A stretch of DNA of 64,000 nt from Patiria pectinifera (taxonomy: Eukaryota > Echinodermata > Asteroidea > Valvatida > Asterinidae), in NCBI GenBank assembly GCA_029964075.1, contig CM057141.1:1364001-1428000 (forward strand). Reading direction: 5' to 3'. Under the pieces are notes generated by a model. It did not search any database. It had not been told where the DNA came from and saw nothing but the letters and a program-made list of their open reading frames with translations. The translations under genes were made by a program, and so were the position numbers. Every line of letters starts with the position of its first letter. Position 1 is the first letter of the stretch. This document shows positions 9,066 through 24,500 of this stretch, piece by piece.

Positions 9066-10960
9066 ACATATTTACTTTGCTGCTTGTAGTCACATTGGTC
9101 ATCTGGATAAAAGATTTCATAAGCGTTGGGCAATGATCCTGAAATGTTAATGAATTAGTGGTTATAATTAAATCTTTTTAAAATAATGATAAACATTTTC
9201 AACCACAAGAAAATCATGTAAAATCAAATGTAAAAAAATTGTGAAATTTCAACTATGAGGTTAGGGTTAATGGTTAAGAAAATGGACGTGACACCTTGTA
9301 CGTGAGAGAGAACAACAAACTCTAGATTAAACTGAAAACTTGTTGACGATCAAATTTGTATCAAATCAGAACATTTATTGAATTTTACTCACTGCAGAGT
9401 GCGTGCTTATTCCATTTCACACAAACAGAGCAAATAAGCAAAAGTATGTTAAGAATGGATTGTTCATAGTAACAGAGTTTAAAACGAAACTGAATGACAA
9501 AATCTTTAAATTGTTTATGCGAAGTAAAAAATGAATTTTACTAAACAGGACGCTATTATGGGTTGAAGGAACAATGCAAAGTACATTCATGAGGCAAGAA
9601 CAATAATTCTGTAAAAACTTGTTCTAAATGAATGTTCATTTTGCGCACAGCATTTTTTGTAATGTATCACAATTCAAACCATTTTTTAAAAAACAACACT
9701 TGAATATCACAATTTGTCATGATTTTTCAATACAATGTTAACAAATAAATTACATGGAAAATTGATTCAACTTCGATAGAGAATTGATGAAAATTGACAA
9801 TTTTAAGAGCAAAACTGTCTACATTTGCATAATAATAAGGTTCATACAATTCTAATTTAGATTCTACTCTTAAGAAAGACAGAGGATTCCTCCAAGCTAA
9901 ACGCTATCATCTCAACATTCTGAATGCATAGAATAAAGTTACTTTTGTTCATAAAAATAAAACAATTACTTTGAATTCGGCTATCAAATCATCACAGCAC
10001 ACACATGGAAAAACATCACTACAATTTAACCAATTTTACCAAATTTGATACTTTTATATTTAGTCATACACTTTGTCCAAATGTAAGTGCATAATTTTTA
10101 TTCGAATTCAGTATGCAAGTTACCTGACATTTGCAAAATTACTAAATGTGCGAATATTTTTAACATTTTGTCAGACAACGAAAACTGTTGAAAGCCTCCA
10201 TTCAACAAATTGGCTTAAAACTAGTACCAGCACCACATCAATTCAATTTTAGGTACTTTTTATTTTTAAATTTCAAAACATATCTCTTCAATCTGCCAAA
10301 GCTCTTAATTAATTAACACAAAGTTAGAGTAGATAAGCACATCTACTGGTCATGTTCCAACGGCTATATTCTTGCAGGTTTAAATATAAAAAAACTTTCT
10401 CAGTGCTGGAATTTTAGTTGCCGTTTCACAAAACTCTTATATTTTCTCTGAATGACATTTCAAAATCCATGTAAAAACATTTGCCATTGTTCGTTAGAAC
10501 TGTCCGCTTCAAATTTACCAATTCACGTCAACCCCAGATTATTTTTTACGTTTACATCATTTTGTCACTGAATTTTCTGCATGTGTAGCATTAACTTGCA
10601 ACGTCCCGCAGTCCCTCCATTTTTTTTTTTACGGGTTTATTTTCAGCTTCACAGGATAAACTGGTTCGAATACAACAATATAATTGGACCAGTTCCCAAA
10701 TGAGCAAACTGAATCATAAACTTGTAAAAAAAACCTCAAAGAAATGGCTTTTATTCATGGGGAGTATGAGCTACTAATGTAGCATGTGTAAGAGTATGCA
10801 ACTAGAATACGTGACATGAACATGGACGGCATCAAGCAATGAACAGCGAAACAGCACCATGTCCACACGGTGTTTAAATAACAAACAATGTGATCTTTGG
10901 TTGATTTCTCGTTAAAAATATGATCCTATAAATGTTTAGAATTAAACTAAGCACATGCAA

Positions 10961-11097
10961 CAAGCCTCTGCACTGATGACGTCACGCTTTGTTTGCACGT
11001 GTGCTTTTTGATGGGAGCCTGGTGGGACGGCGGTTTTGAAGTCCCATAGAAAAGCGGACAAGTAAACAAAGTGTGACGTCATCAGTACAAAGGCTTA
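10961..11097. mobile_element. Short MITE whose terminal repeats carry CRE sites
   Basis: About 137 bp with roughly 34-bp inverted ends (AAGCCTCTGCACTGATGACG and complement of the right end AAGCCTTTGTACTGATGACG). Each arm contains TGACGTCA (10977-10984 and 11074-11081). Confidence 0.7.
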
Positions 11098-11625
11098 TTG
11101 AATAATGACAACAGGATTTAGAGTGACATGATATATTAAACTACATGGTGCGAAGTAGGAGTAAATGTGCAGAAAATTGGACGGATTTATAAGATAAGCA
11201 TATAAATTGAACTCGATAATCTAGTTATGATTAAATTTATTCACAAGATGGAATGTCACGTCAGCTGATTTTGATCTTTTTAAAAAGTAGAAAAAATAGA
11301 ACATGTACAAGTGAAGTATCAACAATGCATAAGCAGTACAGCGCAATGCTGAATTCTATCAAATTTATATGTACAACAGATTGTGCAAAAGACAGGCATT
11401 TAATACTTTGTTGAACAAGTATTTAACAACTTCATTTTAAAAAAATTTGCAGAATTTAAGAATTGAATTTGAGAGTAGCATTAATAAAAGCATGCTCGCA
11501 CAGTTAGTATGTGTAAACTTCACAATGGGTTGCAATCAGTTAAGCATGGTGGATGGAATAAGTTAGTTATAATGCTAATTTTCCTGTTAACATGATTTGA
11601 ACAAGGAACGGTGTGAACAAAGAAA

Positions 11626-11701
11626 TTGACTGGAGTGGGAGTCGGACCTGTGACCACCAGAATACAATACAGGCACTCTACCAACACAGCTATCCAGCCC
11701 T
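11626..11701 (-). repeat. tRNA-derived SINE head (degenerate)
   Basis: Reverse complement reads GGGCTGGATAGCTGTGTTGG then a B-box-like region; same family as 50032-50106. Arms are too decayed for a functional tRNA. Confidence 0.55.
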
Positions 11702-12128
11702 GTGTTGATAACTGTCCAGTTTCTCAATGTCTTTGTTTACTGGGTTCTAGTGTAAAAAAAAAATAAACGTTTCTCTTCGTGGTCTATTAGATGAATTGCA
11801 TGCAGTGAGAAAGCTTGTTAGGCTTTCTAATGTCCATCTTGCTTGAACATTTCAAGGCAAAGTTACTTTTTTGGATGATTTTGTGGCTGCATCAGGATAT
11901 ATGGACAGGAATATCAGAAAATGAAAGACGAATACTGCAGGTCTTTGCATGGACATGATTTAGTTTCCGGCAGAATGGCAGAAAAGTGCAACTGAATTTG
12001 ATGCCTTCAGGTACATGCATGAAATGAGAAAGACGAGCGATAGTGTGGGTTTTTGGAAGAAGCTAACATCTTGTGTACTGCTCACACGGTGTTAACCATT
12101 CCAAAGAGACACACACCACAAGAGGGAT

Positions 12129-12515
12129 CTACTTGATGTCGCAGAGTAACGCCACACCACGCAGAATCCAGTGATCGGGATTCTGGGTCGTCTTGAGATC
12201 AACGGTCGCGATGAACGTCAAATCCGTCCTGACAGGCTTCTTGTAAATGGGACACTCGTACATCCTGGGGTCCTTTCCTCCCGTACTGTTGATGGCGTAG
12301 ATGTGAATAACAGGCAGAGGCTCAAAGAGAACCTTGGGTTTGGGTTCAATGAGGCGGATACCACGACGGTCCCAGGATGCTCCTTCTAGGAAGAGACCAC
12401 TGACGTAGACGCCTTCGGCTGGCGGCTGGTTGATGTCATCTTTGAAGAATCTGGTGACGTCGTTGTGGAGGATGACGCTGTCCAAGGCCCAGCCCTTGTG
12501 AGCACGGGTCACTTC
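12129..12515 (-). CDS. DNAH5/8: Dynein terminal exon 51 with stop codon
   Basis: Begins [20 protein letters not shown] and ends [14 protein letters not shown] followed by TAG. The ending matches the DNAH5/DNAH8 group rather than DNAH9/11/17. No AATAAA lies close below the stop, so the 3' UTR is probably long. Confidence 0.97.
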   Translation of the reverse strand, partial: EVTRAHKGWALDSVILHNDVTRFFKDDINQPPAEGVYVSGLFLEGASWDRRGIRLIEPKPKVLFEPLPVIHIYAINSTGGKDPRMYECPIYKKPVRTDLTFIATVDLKTTQNPDHWILRGVALLCDIK

Positions 12516-15500
12516 CTGGAAGGTTTTAAAAAGCACGGTACAATGCATGAAGGATTAGGTCTTGCAATATTGAAATACTAACTTTAAACGAGCCTCACCC
12601 CTAACTAGTCAGGTTGCAATTGCTTAACAAGTGGGATTGTTATGATTGTAGGTGTAAGCCATGCTGTCACTGACTATTTTAGTCATTACCAGTTGATTTC
12701 AGTGTTTTACTTGGGTCAATATTGGTTAAAGGACCCATTGGTTTGTTATTAAGTAAGCCAGGGGAAGTGGAAGGAAACTTTTGACCATTTGTGACCTTTT
12801 AAACAGCAGGAGGGTTAATTGTTCAAAATCTTGTCCCCAATCATTATCTGTTTGACTAGTCATGTTAAATTTCCTTTTTTCATTTGCAAGTAGAATATGC
12901 AAGATCAGTTTTCAGTAGCATCTTGCGATATTTTCCCCTTTTTTAAACTTTCACGATTGATTTAGGTTATAGCTCCTCTTCACCAAGTGTCTTTAATGAT
13001 ATGGTTATGCCATGATCCGTTTTAAAGGGATTTCCAGCTTTTTTAATCCTTTACAACAGACAACAAAATGAAATGCAGCAAAAAGATGACACCGACAAGA
13101 AAAGATGGGAAGACAATCTTCAAGGAGAACCCACCTGTCTCATGGCCGTCAAGAATCCCTGAGGATTGAAGAAGCCAGTCATCCAGAAGGTGTTAGGCCG
13201 ACCGTCGAAGCACCACGATCGGAACTGACCGTTGCGCTCGATCAACTCGGAATACCAGAAGCCCAGGGTGGAGGATGCCCAGGAGATCTTCTTCCAAGAC
13301 TCTGGGATGCGAGCATCAAACATGCAGTCAAGGGCATCTCGTAGGTTCTGCAAAGGGGAACAAAAATTAAATTAAATTGAAAAGTCCATGTTAAAGTTTG
13401 TATGTTGGATGGACAGGATTTTAAGTTGGATTTAAAGACGTTCACCCATGCTCTTCAAAACTTTGACTTTTTTCCCTTACAAATTATCAATTTGTAGTTT
13501 TGTTCTAATGAAAAAAAACCTACTTTATTCTGATTTTGGGCATTCTGAATTTGGGCATCTGTAACCCTCTGCAAAAGGGCTTTCAATTAATAACCTGACC
13601 TGCAAGAGCTGAATTATTGTCTGGCAGCCGACAATTCAAATTTTGTGAAGAAATAATTTAATAACTAAGCGATGGATTTTTTTGTTCAATATCTCTTTCA
13701 AAAGTGAATAACTTTCATATCGCTAGGAAAATAGCAACTGAAAAAAATAACATCTACATTTTGAGGAAGCCCTATATCCAGTTTAGATCAGAAAGGCAGC
13801 CAGTGACATGGCTGACTGCTTTGCAGTTGACTGATTAAACATGGCACGAAGCAGAATTTGTTAAATCTGAATTTGCCACAAATGGACATAACAGGCGTTT
13901 GCTTTATACTGCCCCATCTGTAATTATCTATCCTAGACAGTCAATGAATAAACTCTACCTCTGATAATCTTATCTTGACACGTTCAAAGTTTTCTTGCAA
14001 TAACTTGCTTCAATAACCATCTGAAAATTTCATTACATGTTGGGATAAAAGTTTGAGTTTGAAGTTTAACTAGTTGAGTAAATCCTGACCTCATTCATGA
14101 TGATGGTACCATCAATAGCCAGCTTCAGGTCCGTCAGTGTGCTCCTAACCAGCGTAATAACTCGCTGCATGCGATCTATCTCCTGTTTCAGGAAGATGTT
14201 CATCGGCTGTAAAGCTCCCATCTTGACAATACGGTCCTTGACCTGTAGGAGGTGGAAAGACAGAAAAAATGACAAGCTTGAGAACAAATTTTAACGTGCA
14301 GGTAGGAGGCAGTTATGATGTTTTATTTCTATTAACTATTAACTCTTTCAACTCATAACTTTGGGTTTTTTCCCCGAGACCAGAAGGTAATGCTGTCAAT
14401 CCATAAGCACCTCAGGCACAGGTCTGAACGGGTCACACAAAAGTTAGTGTTTTAAGCATTTAAAACATCATAAAAAATATGCATAAAAATATGCATTAAA
14501 AATATGTAAAAATATTGCGGACAAATTGTTTGCATGTATAAAAGCCATTAAATTCATGTTATCATTTGATCTAGAGATTTTAATTCCAGATGTCTGTTCG
14601 TCTTTAAGATTGCACGTATCTTTGTACATCTTTAAGCATGTTCTTGACATCAAAAGGGGTTTATAAGTACACAATAATAAACAATGTCGAACTTGTGAGA
14701 TTTCTCTTCTGTAATACTAGGGAGCAGCCTCATCAGTCTTAAAGGCATTCTTGATACAGATAAGAGTTGTTATCGTACCTCATATGCGATATAATCCTGA
14801 GGTAGTTTCTCCAGCATGTCATCGGCCATTCTCTGTACCACCACCTCCCTGGTCTCGCCTCCACTTCCTCCGCTGTCCTTGGGTTGGATGCTCAAGATGG
14901 TGCTCAGTACTTCCCTGGCCGTGTTACTCTGATATCTGTGTGAGATAAGAGAAATGATATTGCTCCTTAGCGGATGGTGCTGCCGTCAAGATACAGGTAT
15001 TGGCTGCAGTTCTTGGAGAGTTTTTTTTTAGAGTTGCCTCAAAGTTCCTTTCACTTGCTGAGTTTCCTGCAATCCGATTGCATCCACTGCGGACAATGAG
15101 CTGACATATTAACCTAAACATCATAGCACATTGCCATACTTTCCAAAAGAACTGAATGTACTGATCCATATAGTACAGACATGAGATAACAAAATGAAGG
15201 AAGGAAGGGAAAACACAGCTAAAATGAAATTTTTTTTTTCTGGGGCATAACTGTGAAACATTCTTGCAAACTGAGACGGAACTGGGCACAGGTCGTTGTG
15301 GAAAAAACAGCAAAAAACTGAATGGGGGTGATTTTTTTTTCGATTTTCAGATTTATTCATATTTCTAATCTTTGATATGTTAAAGATATAGTATAAAAAT
15401 ATGTGGAATAAAAGTATTTTTAAGAAAAAACAATTGGCATCTTTCATTTACACGAATACAAAACTCGAAAACTTTAACGGCCTTTTCTCAGTATTTAAAT

Positions 15501-18500
15501 TTTTTGACATGGTAATGAATGCGAACTTTAAACAGCCACAACTTGTCAAAGGAATGTCCGATTGAAGTGCAACAAACAGTATAGTAAGGAGAATTTGATT
15601 CTCTCCTAAAACCCGCAAACCTTCATTTTGACCTCTGCCCAATTCGGTCTCATTTTTGCCAGAACACCTCACAACTTTCCAAACTCATAATTGAACTCAA
15701 TGGTTTTTTTTAGTCTTCATGTGTACTAACGTGATATCGGCGTTGGGGTGAAGCCCAAAGACTTCAGGGGTGTCGGCATTGGGCAAGCCGTTGATGTAAT
15801 CCACGTAGTGCTGGACCTGGGTCCCTTTAGGTATCTGGTAGCCCTTGTAGAAACAGAAGCTGCTGGTGAACATTTGCTCACTGAACCAAACCTGTGAACA
15901 AAATAAAAGAACAATTATGTAATTTAAGAAAACACTTGCATTCGCTTGTGCTTAACACAGGAAATGATAAAGTAAAAGTAAAAAGGCTTAACTCCAAAAC
16001 AGACTGAATGTTCAGTAACTTGTCTTGTTTGAAGTATTTTGTTTTAATATGAAGTATGTGGAGTGTAGGCAATGTTAAAATATTTCCTTGGCATAAATTA
16101 ACTTCGTTGAACACTTTCTGTTTTAGTCTCCAGGGACAGAAATGAAATGTTACTGAAAGACAAATTTTCCCTTTAATGATTTTAAGCAAGCGGAATATTT
16201 ACCCTTGCAAATGTGTTCAGGAGGCGCTTGTCAAAATCATCGGTGACACGACCTCCATACTGGATCTCTCCAATCATGTAGCGTACAGTCAGCCACGACA
16301 CACCCTGATGGTAGGAGACAAAATATCAGAAATCAGTGTAAAAGTAAAGAATATTAACTAAGCTAATTAACCATGCGAAATGTTTGTAGTTCTTTTTTAA
16401 ACTTTTCGTAAGTTTTGTTTATCTTTACCAAACTGCTACAATTTTGGTTTATACTAGTTTTAGTTTACTTTTCTTGTTTAATTCCACAAAAAAGGAACGT
16501 ACCTATTTACCCTGGGGAGGGTTACATCAAAAGGTTTGAATAATGCAATGAAAGTTTTAATCATGACATAGGAGTTAGCAAAGAGCATATTCATTTTAAA
16601 CTAATACCATCAATTTCTTTTGACCTAGCAGACACAAAAAATGTACTTGGCTAAACGTTGCATAATAATTTTATCCTTAGATGACATGAGAAAGATAAAT
16701 TTATCTTTTTTTTCAGTTAAAATATACTTTACAAATGTCTATTTCATTTTTTAATTTTTTTTTTACTCAAAATGGTAATTAATTTCTCTTCTTGATACCA
16801 ACCCAATACTGATGCTTATTTGAGACTTGGTTATGATTTTCCTTTTGAAAACATTGATAAGGGTAAAAAAAATTCCTTCTCACAACACAAAGTAGCTATC
16901 TTTCAATACCTTTTTAATGTCCATATCATCCAGGTGGTTCTGCATAAACTGGACGGTGGCAGTAAAGTCAGCTGAGTTGAACTCATAGGGGATGTTCCAG
17001 CCAAGAGGACCAAACTTGCGTCTCTCCTGATTACGACAAGAGGAAGAACATATCAATGACAAAATGAAAACTTCAAAATAAATGTCCAGAAAACTCAAGG
17101 TTAAAAAACACTATGTCATCAAAGCTGATTTTCTAATCACAAGCAAATTTGATCAAACAAATTAGAGTTACATTCAAATATTAAAGGCATAACATTGTAA
17201 AATTGCACACAATTTCTTAAATGCCTCAGTCAAATCTGTCATGTTAATCGAAATCTGAGCTGTCTATATTTTCCTCACTGAGCTAAAATTGTCTTAGAAC
17301 GCTTACGGATAAAGTAAAATAATGGAACAGCACATTAAGAAACAAAGTTGCCAGAAGTGGGTGCTTTATAAATGCACAATATTTTATAATTATCTATATT
17401 TCATCAATATTGCTCATTTTAAACTATGCCAAAGAGTTTCTGGTCTCTGATATTTGAATTTGTTAAGAGCTCAAACTCAATTACTTAATTGACAGGTGTT
17501 GCATGTACTGAAAAAAAGGTAGGGTTATTTCACCTGTACGACTGTATGCAGTACAGCAGTAGCATACAGCATGGGTTTCCACTGGGGCATGTTGGAGACG
17601 TCCAGCTGATCCTGACTGATGCCTGCATAGGTTCGCTTCAAGCCAGCCTTGACTCCTTGAGGAGGCTCATTGGTGAACTTGATGCACATCTGGTGGGTGA
17701 GAAAGGAAGTAAAAGATATGTTAGGAACAGACGAGGCCATCACACTGTTAGGCAGAGTTGTGGTCAAATAAATCATGAGCAATACCTGTTTCAAAAAGGC
17801 ATTCCAGAGTCATGCAAAACCAAAAAAGTCAACCTCAAATAGATTTCTGACAAACTTATATTAATTAAAATTTGAGCGAGACAGTTGAGTCATTCCAAAT
17901 AACTGCAATAGTCCATCTTTCAATGAATTCTTTGTGATGTCAGCGTCCTGTTTTAAACTTCAAACTTACATAAATCTGGGGAACAATTTGGTTTGGTGAT
18001 TAGACTTTTGGTTTCAAACAATAGAACTTTGTGTACTAATTTTACTTTGACTGGTCTCTGGAGTAATTCAAAATGAACGCAGCAATTGATTTTTCAACTG
18101 TTCCAAACGTCAAACTTATCATGTACAAAACTCAAATCTTGGGCATAATTTGGTACGCCGCGACTCTGTAACGCCAATCTTAAGTGAGTATTACTCGATT
18201 TCTAGAAGACATTTACTCGGTTTCTCATAACTCACCTGCAGCAGACTGATAGGGAAGCTAGGATGCACCTCCGTAGTCATCCACAACCTGAACGAGTCAT
18301 GAACGTTCTCCGTCTCCACCACGGAATCCATGACCTCACCCAGGAACGACAGCGACAAGTGGCAGTTCTGCAGCAGCACCCATCCGCCGTTAGCCTGCGA
18401 CTGACTCATCAGGCGTCGGGCGTGGACCTCCTGCCCCTGACCCATGGAGATAGATCGACATTCGATCTTCTTCTTCTTAGCCAAGGACTCGATCATGTTG

Positions 18501-21500
18501 GTCGGGTCGCTGCCCATGGATAGGAAGCAGATGAGCGGAGTGCGCATGTCTGATTCCTCCCAGGTTGTCTCCAAGTCTAAGATGACTCCCTCTGCATAGC
18601 GTTCACCCAACGAGTCCACTGTGGTATTGAAGACAAAAATGTGTCCAATTGTTCTAATGAATCTAAGGTTTTGCTACATTGTCAGAGTAGGCGTGCCTTC
18701 AAGTTCCAATAGTTATTATGGAACGATCAGAAAAGATTTGGGGAACCATGCATCTTGCAGGACTTGAGAAACTCAGCCAAAAGTTAGAGGAACCACTCTG
18801 CAAGCCATACCTGGGTCAAATTTCAAGGCTTGCTTACTTTGAGCGAAGAACCTCCACTATTACAGAATTCTTCAGACTAACAGTTGGCATATCTCACAGG
18901 TTAGACACTGGTTACTTTGGCTTGTGTGCACATGTAGGCCTGCATTCAATAACTTGGGATTACATGCATACAGGATTAGTGCAGACTTTCTGTCCGGCCG
19001 CTGTACGCACAAACTGTTGTATTATAAGCAGAGAAGTCTTTGGTTGAAGTAAAGACATCATTGTTTAGATGATTCACATGTGTGATTGCAAGAAGCCCAC
19101 CTTTCAGTCCAGGTGTATGATGAAGCTTTGACCCTCTTATTTTAAAAATATCTTACGAGATGTTTTGAATGGGATATCTGAGGTGTTGTTGGCGGTCTAC
19201 TCACCGATATACTTCCTAGCCTGTGACAGCGTCCTATCGGGGCACCAGGATCTGACTAGGAGCAATCTCCTGAAGACATCCAAGGAGTTTTGGTATCCAT
19301 CAGGTATGATCTCATCTTCGGGAGCTTCCTTGTCAAACCAATGCTTCCACTGCTTCTCATTGCGAGCAACCTAAGATGGTTCCAAGAAGCAGTGTGAGTA
19401 GAAGTGTCTCCACGTTTACAAAGGGAACAAGGGAATGGTTGTAATACAACTTTAACATGCTCCTTTTTGACAGACGGCTATGAAAAAAAAACCCTTGGGT
19501 TTTAAGACTCGGAGGTACTAGTAGTGATGAAAAAGCAGGCTACCAATGAGTCTGTATTTCATAGCATCCTAAATTCACACTACACCGGCACTGCTGCGTT
19601 CTGCGCCACATCGTGCAGTGCGCGCCTTGCGCCACATCGTGCAGTGCGTGCCATGCGCACGCCAATCTCCATATAAAGAGATTTTTAGTACTATTCGCGA
19701 GAGGCACATAGCTAGAGGGGTGTTTTAAAAACACGGAGTAAAATTTGTTGAACAAATTCATTGGACATTTATAATTGTTGACTTGTTTTGATTTTTTGAC
19801 CGAAAGGTATTTCGAGCCATTATTGGCGACTGGGCCCCAAGCCAGTTATAAACGTACTTGTTTCAAACTGGCCAAGCACATATTTGTATTCCCTTATTGT
19901 TCTGACCTGGTTCAGGATGTCGCTGAAGTGTTTGAGTTTACTGAGCTCCACCAGGTTCAGCCAGGTGATGTCAAGGATCCACTTGCAGGGTTTGGGAGGA
20001 CAGGCCTTGAGGTCCAGGGAAGCACCACCTGTAGGCACAGACACATGGGATTAGCAAAACTCATGAACCCATACACCCTGGGCCAAGTTCGCGCAAGGAC
20101 TATAGTTGACCAATGGTTAACTAACGTTTGCCCGAACTCTGTCTAGTCAACGGTGGTTGACTACGCTAGTCGACTATATGGAACCAGCCTACTGGGGTTG
20201 GTTGCTTCGCTGGTAACCAATAGCCGCGCGCATTCATAACGCTATCAGAGAGCCAGGATCCAGAAGTTTTGCGATGACATTTTGACCAGCGTTCGACTAG
20301 AGACGTTCGCACTTTGCTATTAGTGCGCAGGCGTAAGGTACGTCACAAATCAACCACTAGTCGACTAATGGTCCTTGCCCGAACTTGGCCCTGGCTGGTC
20401 ATGATTCCTGAATCTTCCTAAAATACTAGAAACCGTTCCTGAGGGGCCAATCCCTACTACAGTGAAATCTCCATTAGTCAAACCTCAGGGGAATGGGCTC
20501 AAATTTTGAGTTAAGCAGAGTTTTGAGTTAGCAAATGATTTTCTTTTCAACAACAATTGACGAGAATAAGTTCTTACTTTGAGAAAGAAGGGTTTTCGAG
20601 TTAGCAGGTTTTGACTTGTCGATATTTCACTGTATTAAAATTCATGGATCCATCCAAATTCAGTGCTTTACCTCACACAATGGTACATAATTTGGACTTC
20701 ACACAATTTTGACATTGAGCACTGTTTTGAAATGTAGTGCCAGATTGTTTAGTCCATAATACATTAAAAATCAAACAAATCCAGGGATTGCATTTCAAAT
20801 GTGAGTGTTGGAGTAAACGATTCACCCTGCCACCACCACCCCACCACCCCCCCAATCAAAATGAATACAAGGAACGATACTGTCATTCTACAACACAAAA
20901 GAGTTGTAATTATGTACGAATTAAAAGGCTTCCACAAACAGCTTACCAACAAGAGCAAGGAACACACAAATCGTAAACTGATCCAGGCCTGGCATTCAGT
21001 CCTAACACAATCTTTCGCAAAAGGAACTTGGAGAAGATATGGCTTTGCGAGATAGTTCTAGGATCCGAGTTTTTGGTCCTGTAGAACTTTTACAAATATT
21101 ACAATAACTTCTGACGTCAATAAGAATACCTTTGATGAGCGTGCTGAACTCCTCATGTTTGACCTTCCCTCCGACCATATCGACCTTGAGGGTCAGGAGA
21201 ATGGTGAACATCAGCTTGTCACTTTCGTACAAGCCACGAGCGGCGTACTTGTACACAGCAAAGGTCATGAACTCAATGATGTTGGCAATACGCTTGCTTG
21301 TAATGGGGCTCTTTATTGAACTGTGAATAGTGGAAGAAACATAATTTTACCAAAAGAGACACTGATAAATTCGCAACACGGAAACAAGTGTCAATACAAG
21401 GTCCGATTATAATTTTAAATTAAGCAGAAATGTTCATCTTGTGACCTCCACTCAAGTTCGTGATTTCTCCTGAAGAGGCACTGCACAAGGTCTTTCCAAT

Positions 21501-24500
21501 TCAAGTGACACACTACCAAGTTCAAAAAGTTCCCACAACATTTCAAAAAGTCCCCAGAATTAAAGTAACTATCACCAAAAGATATGCCTTAGTAAAACTA
21601 GTTCTTGTTTTTTTTTAGTAAGGCTTAAAACTTTGTTGGCATAAACTTTCCAGCTTTGTAAAATGTTAAGTAAAGCTTCAGTGAAGGGTTTGTTTTTTAT
21701 GGGTCGGCAAACTTACTTTGTCATGGACAGATCGAACAGGCCCAGGAACTGCTTCAATGAAGTCTGGTACATGACGTTCACCATGCTCATCTCAGTGATC
21801 AAGAAGTACAGGATACTGCCTCTGTTGGCCACTGGTAACACAAGCACAAAAATATCACATAACTATCCAACTCGGGACATTACTGGGCTGTTACTATGTG
21901 ACTGCACAATTTGCAGGGCACAGTCCTCCCATTATCTGCATTTTCGTGACCACAATGATCATGACAGCTTCTTTGAAAACTTCCACTTCTGTAAAACTAA
22001 CATAGTAACAGTATCGAGGAGGATCATAATTTAGGAAAAGATAGGGGGTAAGCTGTAAACAGGTGCAGAAGTCATGTCCATTCTTGAGGTTTCCAGTGGC
22101 ATTCTGCTACTAAAATTGCAAAACAAAGATGCACGTCTTGCATTTGGGACATCTTTAACCCTAACCCTCCAGGGTATTTTGACTAGAAACCCTGCCAAAC
22201 GCAGCAACATGCAACACTTGTCTAAGTGACAAGCCTGCCCAGTGTAGCAAGATCCATCAGGTCAAAAGTCGCAAGGCCAAACTGCCTCAGTTTCTGTGGT
22301 CACCGAATACAGCAGGATACAACTATTGTGTTATTCAATGGGACTTGCTCTCAATGTCTAAGAACTTGCAGTTTTTGTGCTGGTGTTGGTAGCTGAAAGC
22401 ATCGAAGTGCACCAGACTTTTCATCAGATGCACTGTTGCGTCTGGCAGGGTTAGGGTTAAAGAGAGATTGGTGTTTTTTACGGGATTTTCTTATTCAACA
22501 GCAAGTGTTTAGCTCTCACCTGGTCTGAATTCTTCTCTAGCCGTATTAATCTTCACTTCTGTCTCGGCAGCCACCTGTAGTTTCTGACTGACCTCCTCCG
22601 CGGTGGTCTTAGTGTTGGATAAGACACTAATCAAGGACTCATCGTCCACCAGTGACCCCTGGGTGCTGGTCAGGCGGTAGAGCAGGTTATCTTCTAGCTC
22701 TTTCATCTTACGCTTGTTACTGGTGACGTCCTCCACCAGTTTGGTGCGTTCTGCTTCCAGTTCCTAAAAACGCAACAAATGTGAGGTACCTGTGTTGAGT
22801 ATCTTGATGCAAAATATTTGAATGTGTTGACTGTTCCCAACATTATACACTCAAGTTTCAGAACCATTTCTCAACATTTTTTAGGACTTGGTTGATTCTT
22901 TCTCTCTTAAATAAAAAAAAGTTGAACGAAATAAGGTCTTTTCCTTTTGCATGTTCTTAACAACCCACTTTAATAGGCAACATCAGCAAATCATTTTACT
23001 AGCCCTCATGAAACTGGACTAACCTGACTTGAAGATTATTTTACAATTTTTAAAAATATTCGAATGAGGAATTACAGTTTCATACAGGTGTTTTTAGTGG
23101 GGTTTTTTTCATGAGCCCATTTTGCAAGTTGAAAAATAAGTTTCATAAGCTTCCAACAGTTTGTCCAAGTGTATGTACTGCAGGCTAGTACACAAGGCTT
23201 GATGGTCTTTGAAGGTTTAAGGACAAAGAATTAACTTTTGTTTGAAGGATTCCAAGTAAAAATGCCTGGAGATATTGGTTTAAAGAGAACACAAACCCAA
23301 GACAAGTGTCTTGACTTACGTTCTTCTCAGTCAGGATGACCCGGCCCAGCAGCTGATCCTCAAGACCCTTCATAGTGACAGTGAAGTCAATGATGGAGGT
23401 CTTGGCGCTGACCTCCGGGGTGTAGGCTGGATTGGGTAGCTTAGTAGTGATGTACAGACGGAAGCCATCCATGACGTCCACTTCTTTGTCACCTACTTTG
23501 ACCTGTTGGATCGACAAAAATCAATCCTTAGGGAGGGATCCAGATTACAACCCTAGATTATCGGAGAAAGTGCCACGCTGCATTGTCTTACTTTATCATT
23601 CCAATTTAACATGGAGGTTTTTCTGAGGATTTCACATTTAGATGTACTGCCCAAACACTGTGACTTTACCGAGGGTTTGTTGGTTGACAGTTAAAATTTT
23701 CGGTGGCGGATCTGGGGGTTCTTTAAGGGTTGCGACCCCCACCCCTTCAGCCGCTGAACAAGAAGTAAAAGATTTTTATGCACATTGGCTCAAACAGTTG
23801 CTCAGTTAATCTGACTTGTTGCAAACCTAACAACCATAGAAGAACTGTATGCTCAGTGCTGCCCAAATTCTCAGACATGAGATTCCAGACAATAAAGAGT
23901 AAACAGAACATAAAACCAAATAGTATTTAAACCAAACAAATGTCATCTGATCTTTGCTGCAGTGTTTACCTTGAAGGTGCTTCCACTCTTGATGAAGTTC
24001 TTTTCCAAGACGTTGTCCAACGCAGGGTCCAGCTCCTCACCGATGTCTTCAATCATCAGAGGTCTGCCCAGGGATAGGGAATCCTCAAGATGGGTCCTGA
24101 AGTACTTGTGGTTCAAGGATGTCAACTGGGATTGCAAGAGGATGATGATTGTATGAAACACAATTTTTGTAAATATCTACCGCTGATTAAAAATTCAATT
24201 CTTGACCCATTTCTTCTTCTATCCCTGTGGGTCATATACTTACTATTGCCCTAAGCAGAAGCTTTTATAACCAACTACTGACCTGCATTTCATTCTTGGC
24301 CTCTCTATTCTTGATCCATATCTTCCCCTGCCCTTGTGGGTCAATCAGCAATGGGAAGCGTGCAGCTTTTGTGACAATGATGCCGTTCTGGATGGACAAC
24401 TCGTCGTTGGGCAGACCCTGCATGTTCCACTCCGCAATCTGGACAAAGAAACAAAAGAGGATAATGATGTAAATGTGATTAGAGACTTTGTATGGTGGAG

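Larger units (their letters stand above)
9066..12128. other. AT-rich flank; right part probably 3' UTR of the dynein gene
   Basis: No ORF or exon is supported. Minus-strand AATAAA signals occur at several places (for example TTTATT at 11236-11241), so the polyadenylation site cannot be fixed. It contains a CRE-bearing MITE (10961-11097) and a tRNA-like SINE head (11626-11701); otherwise I see nothing. Confidence 0.5.
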
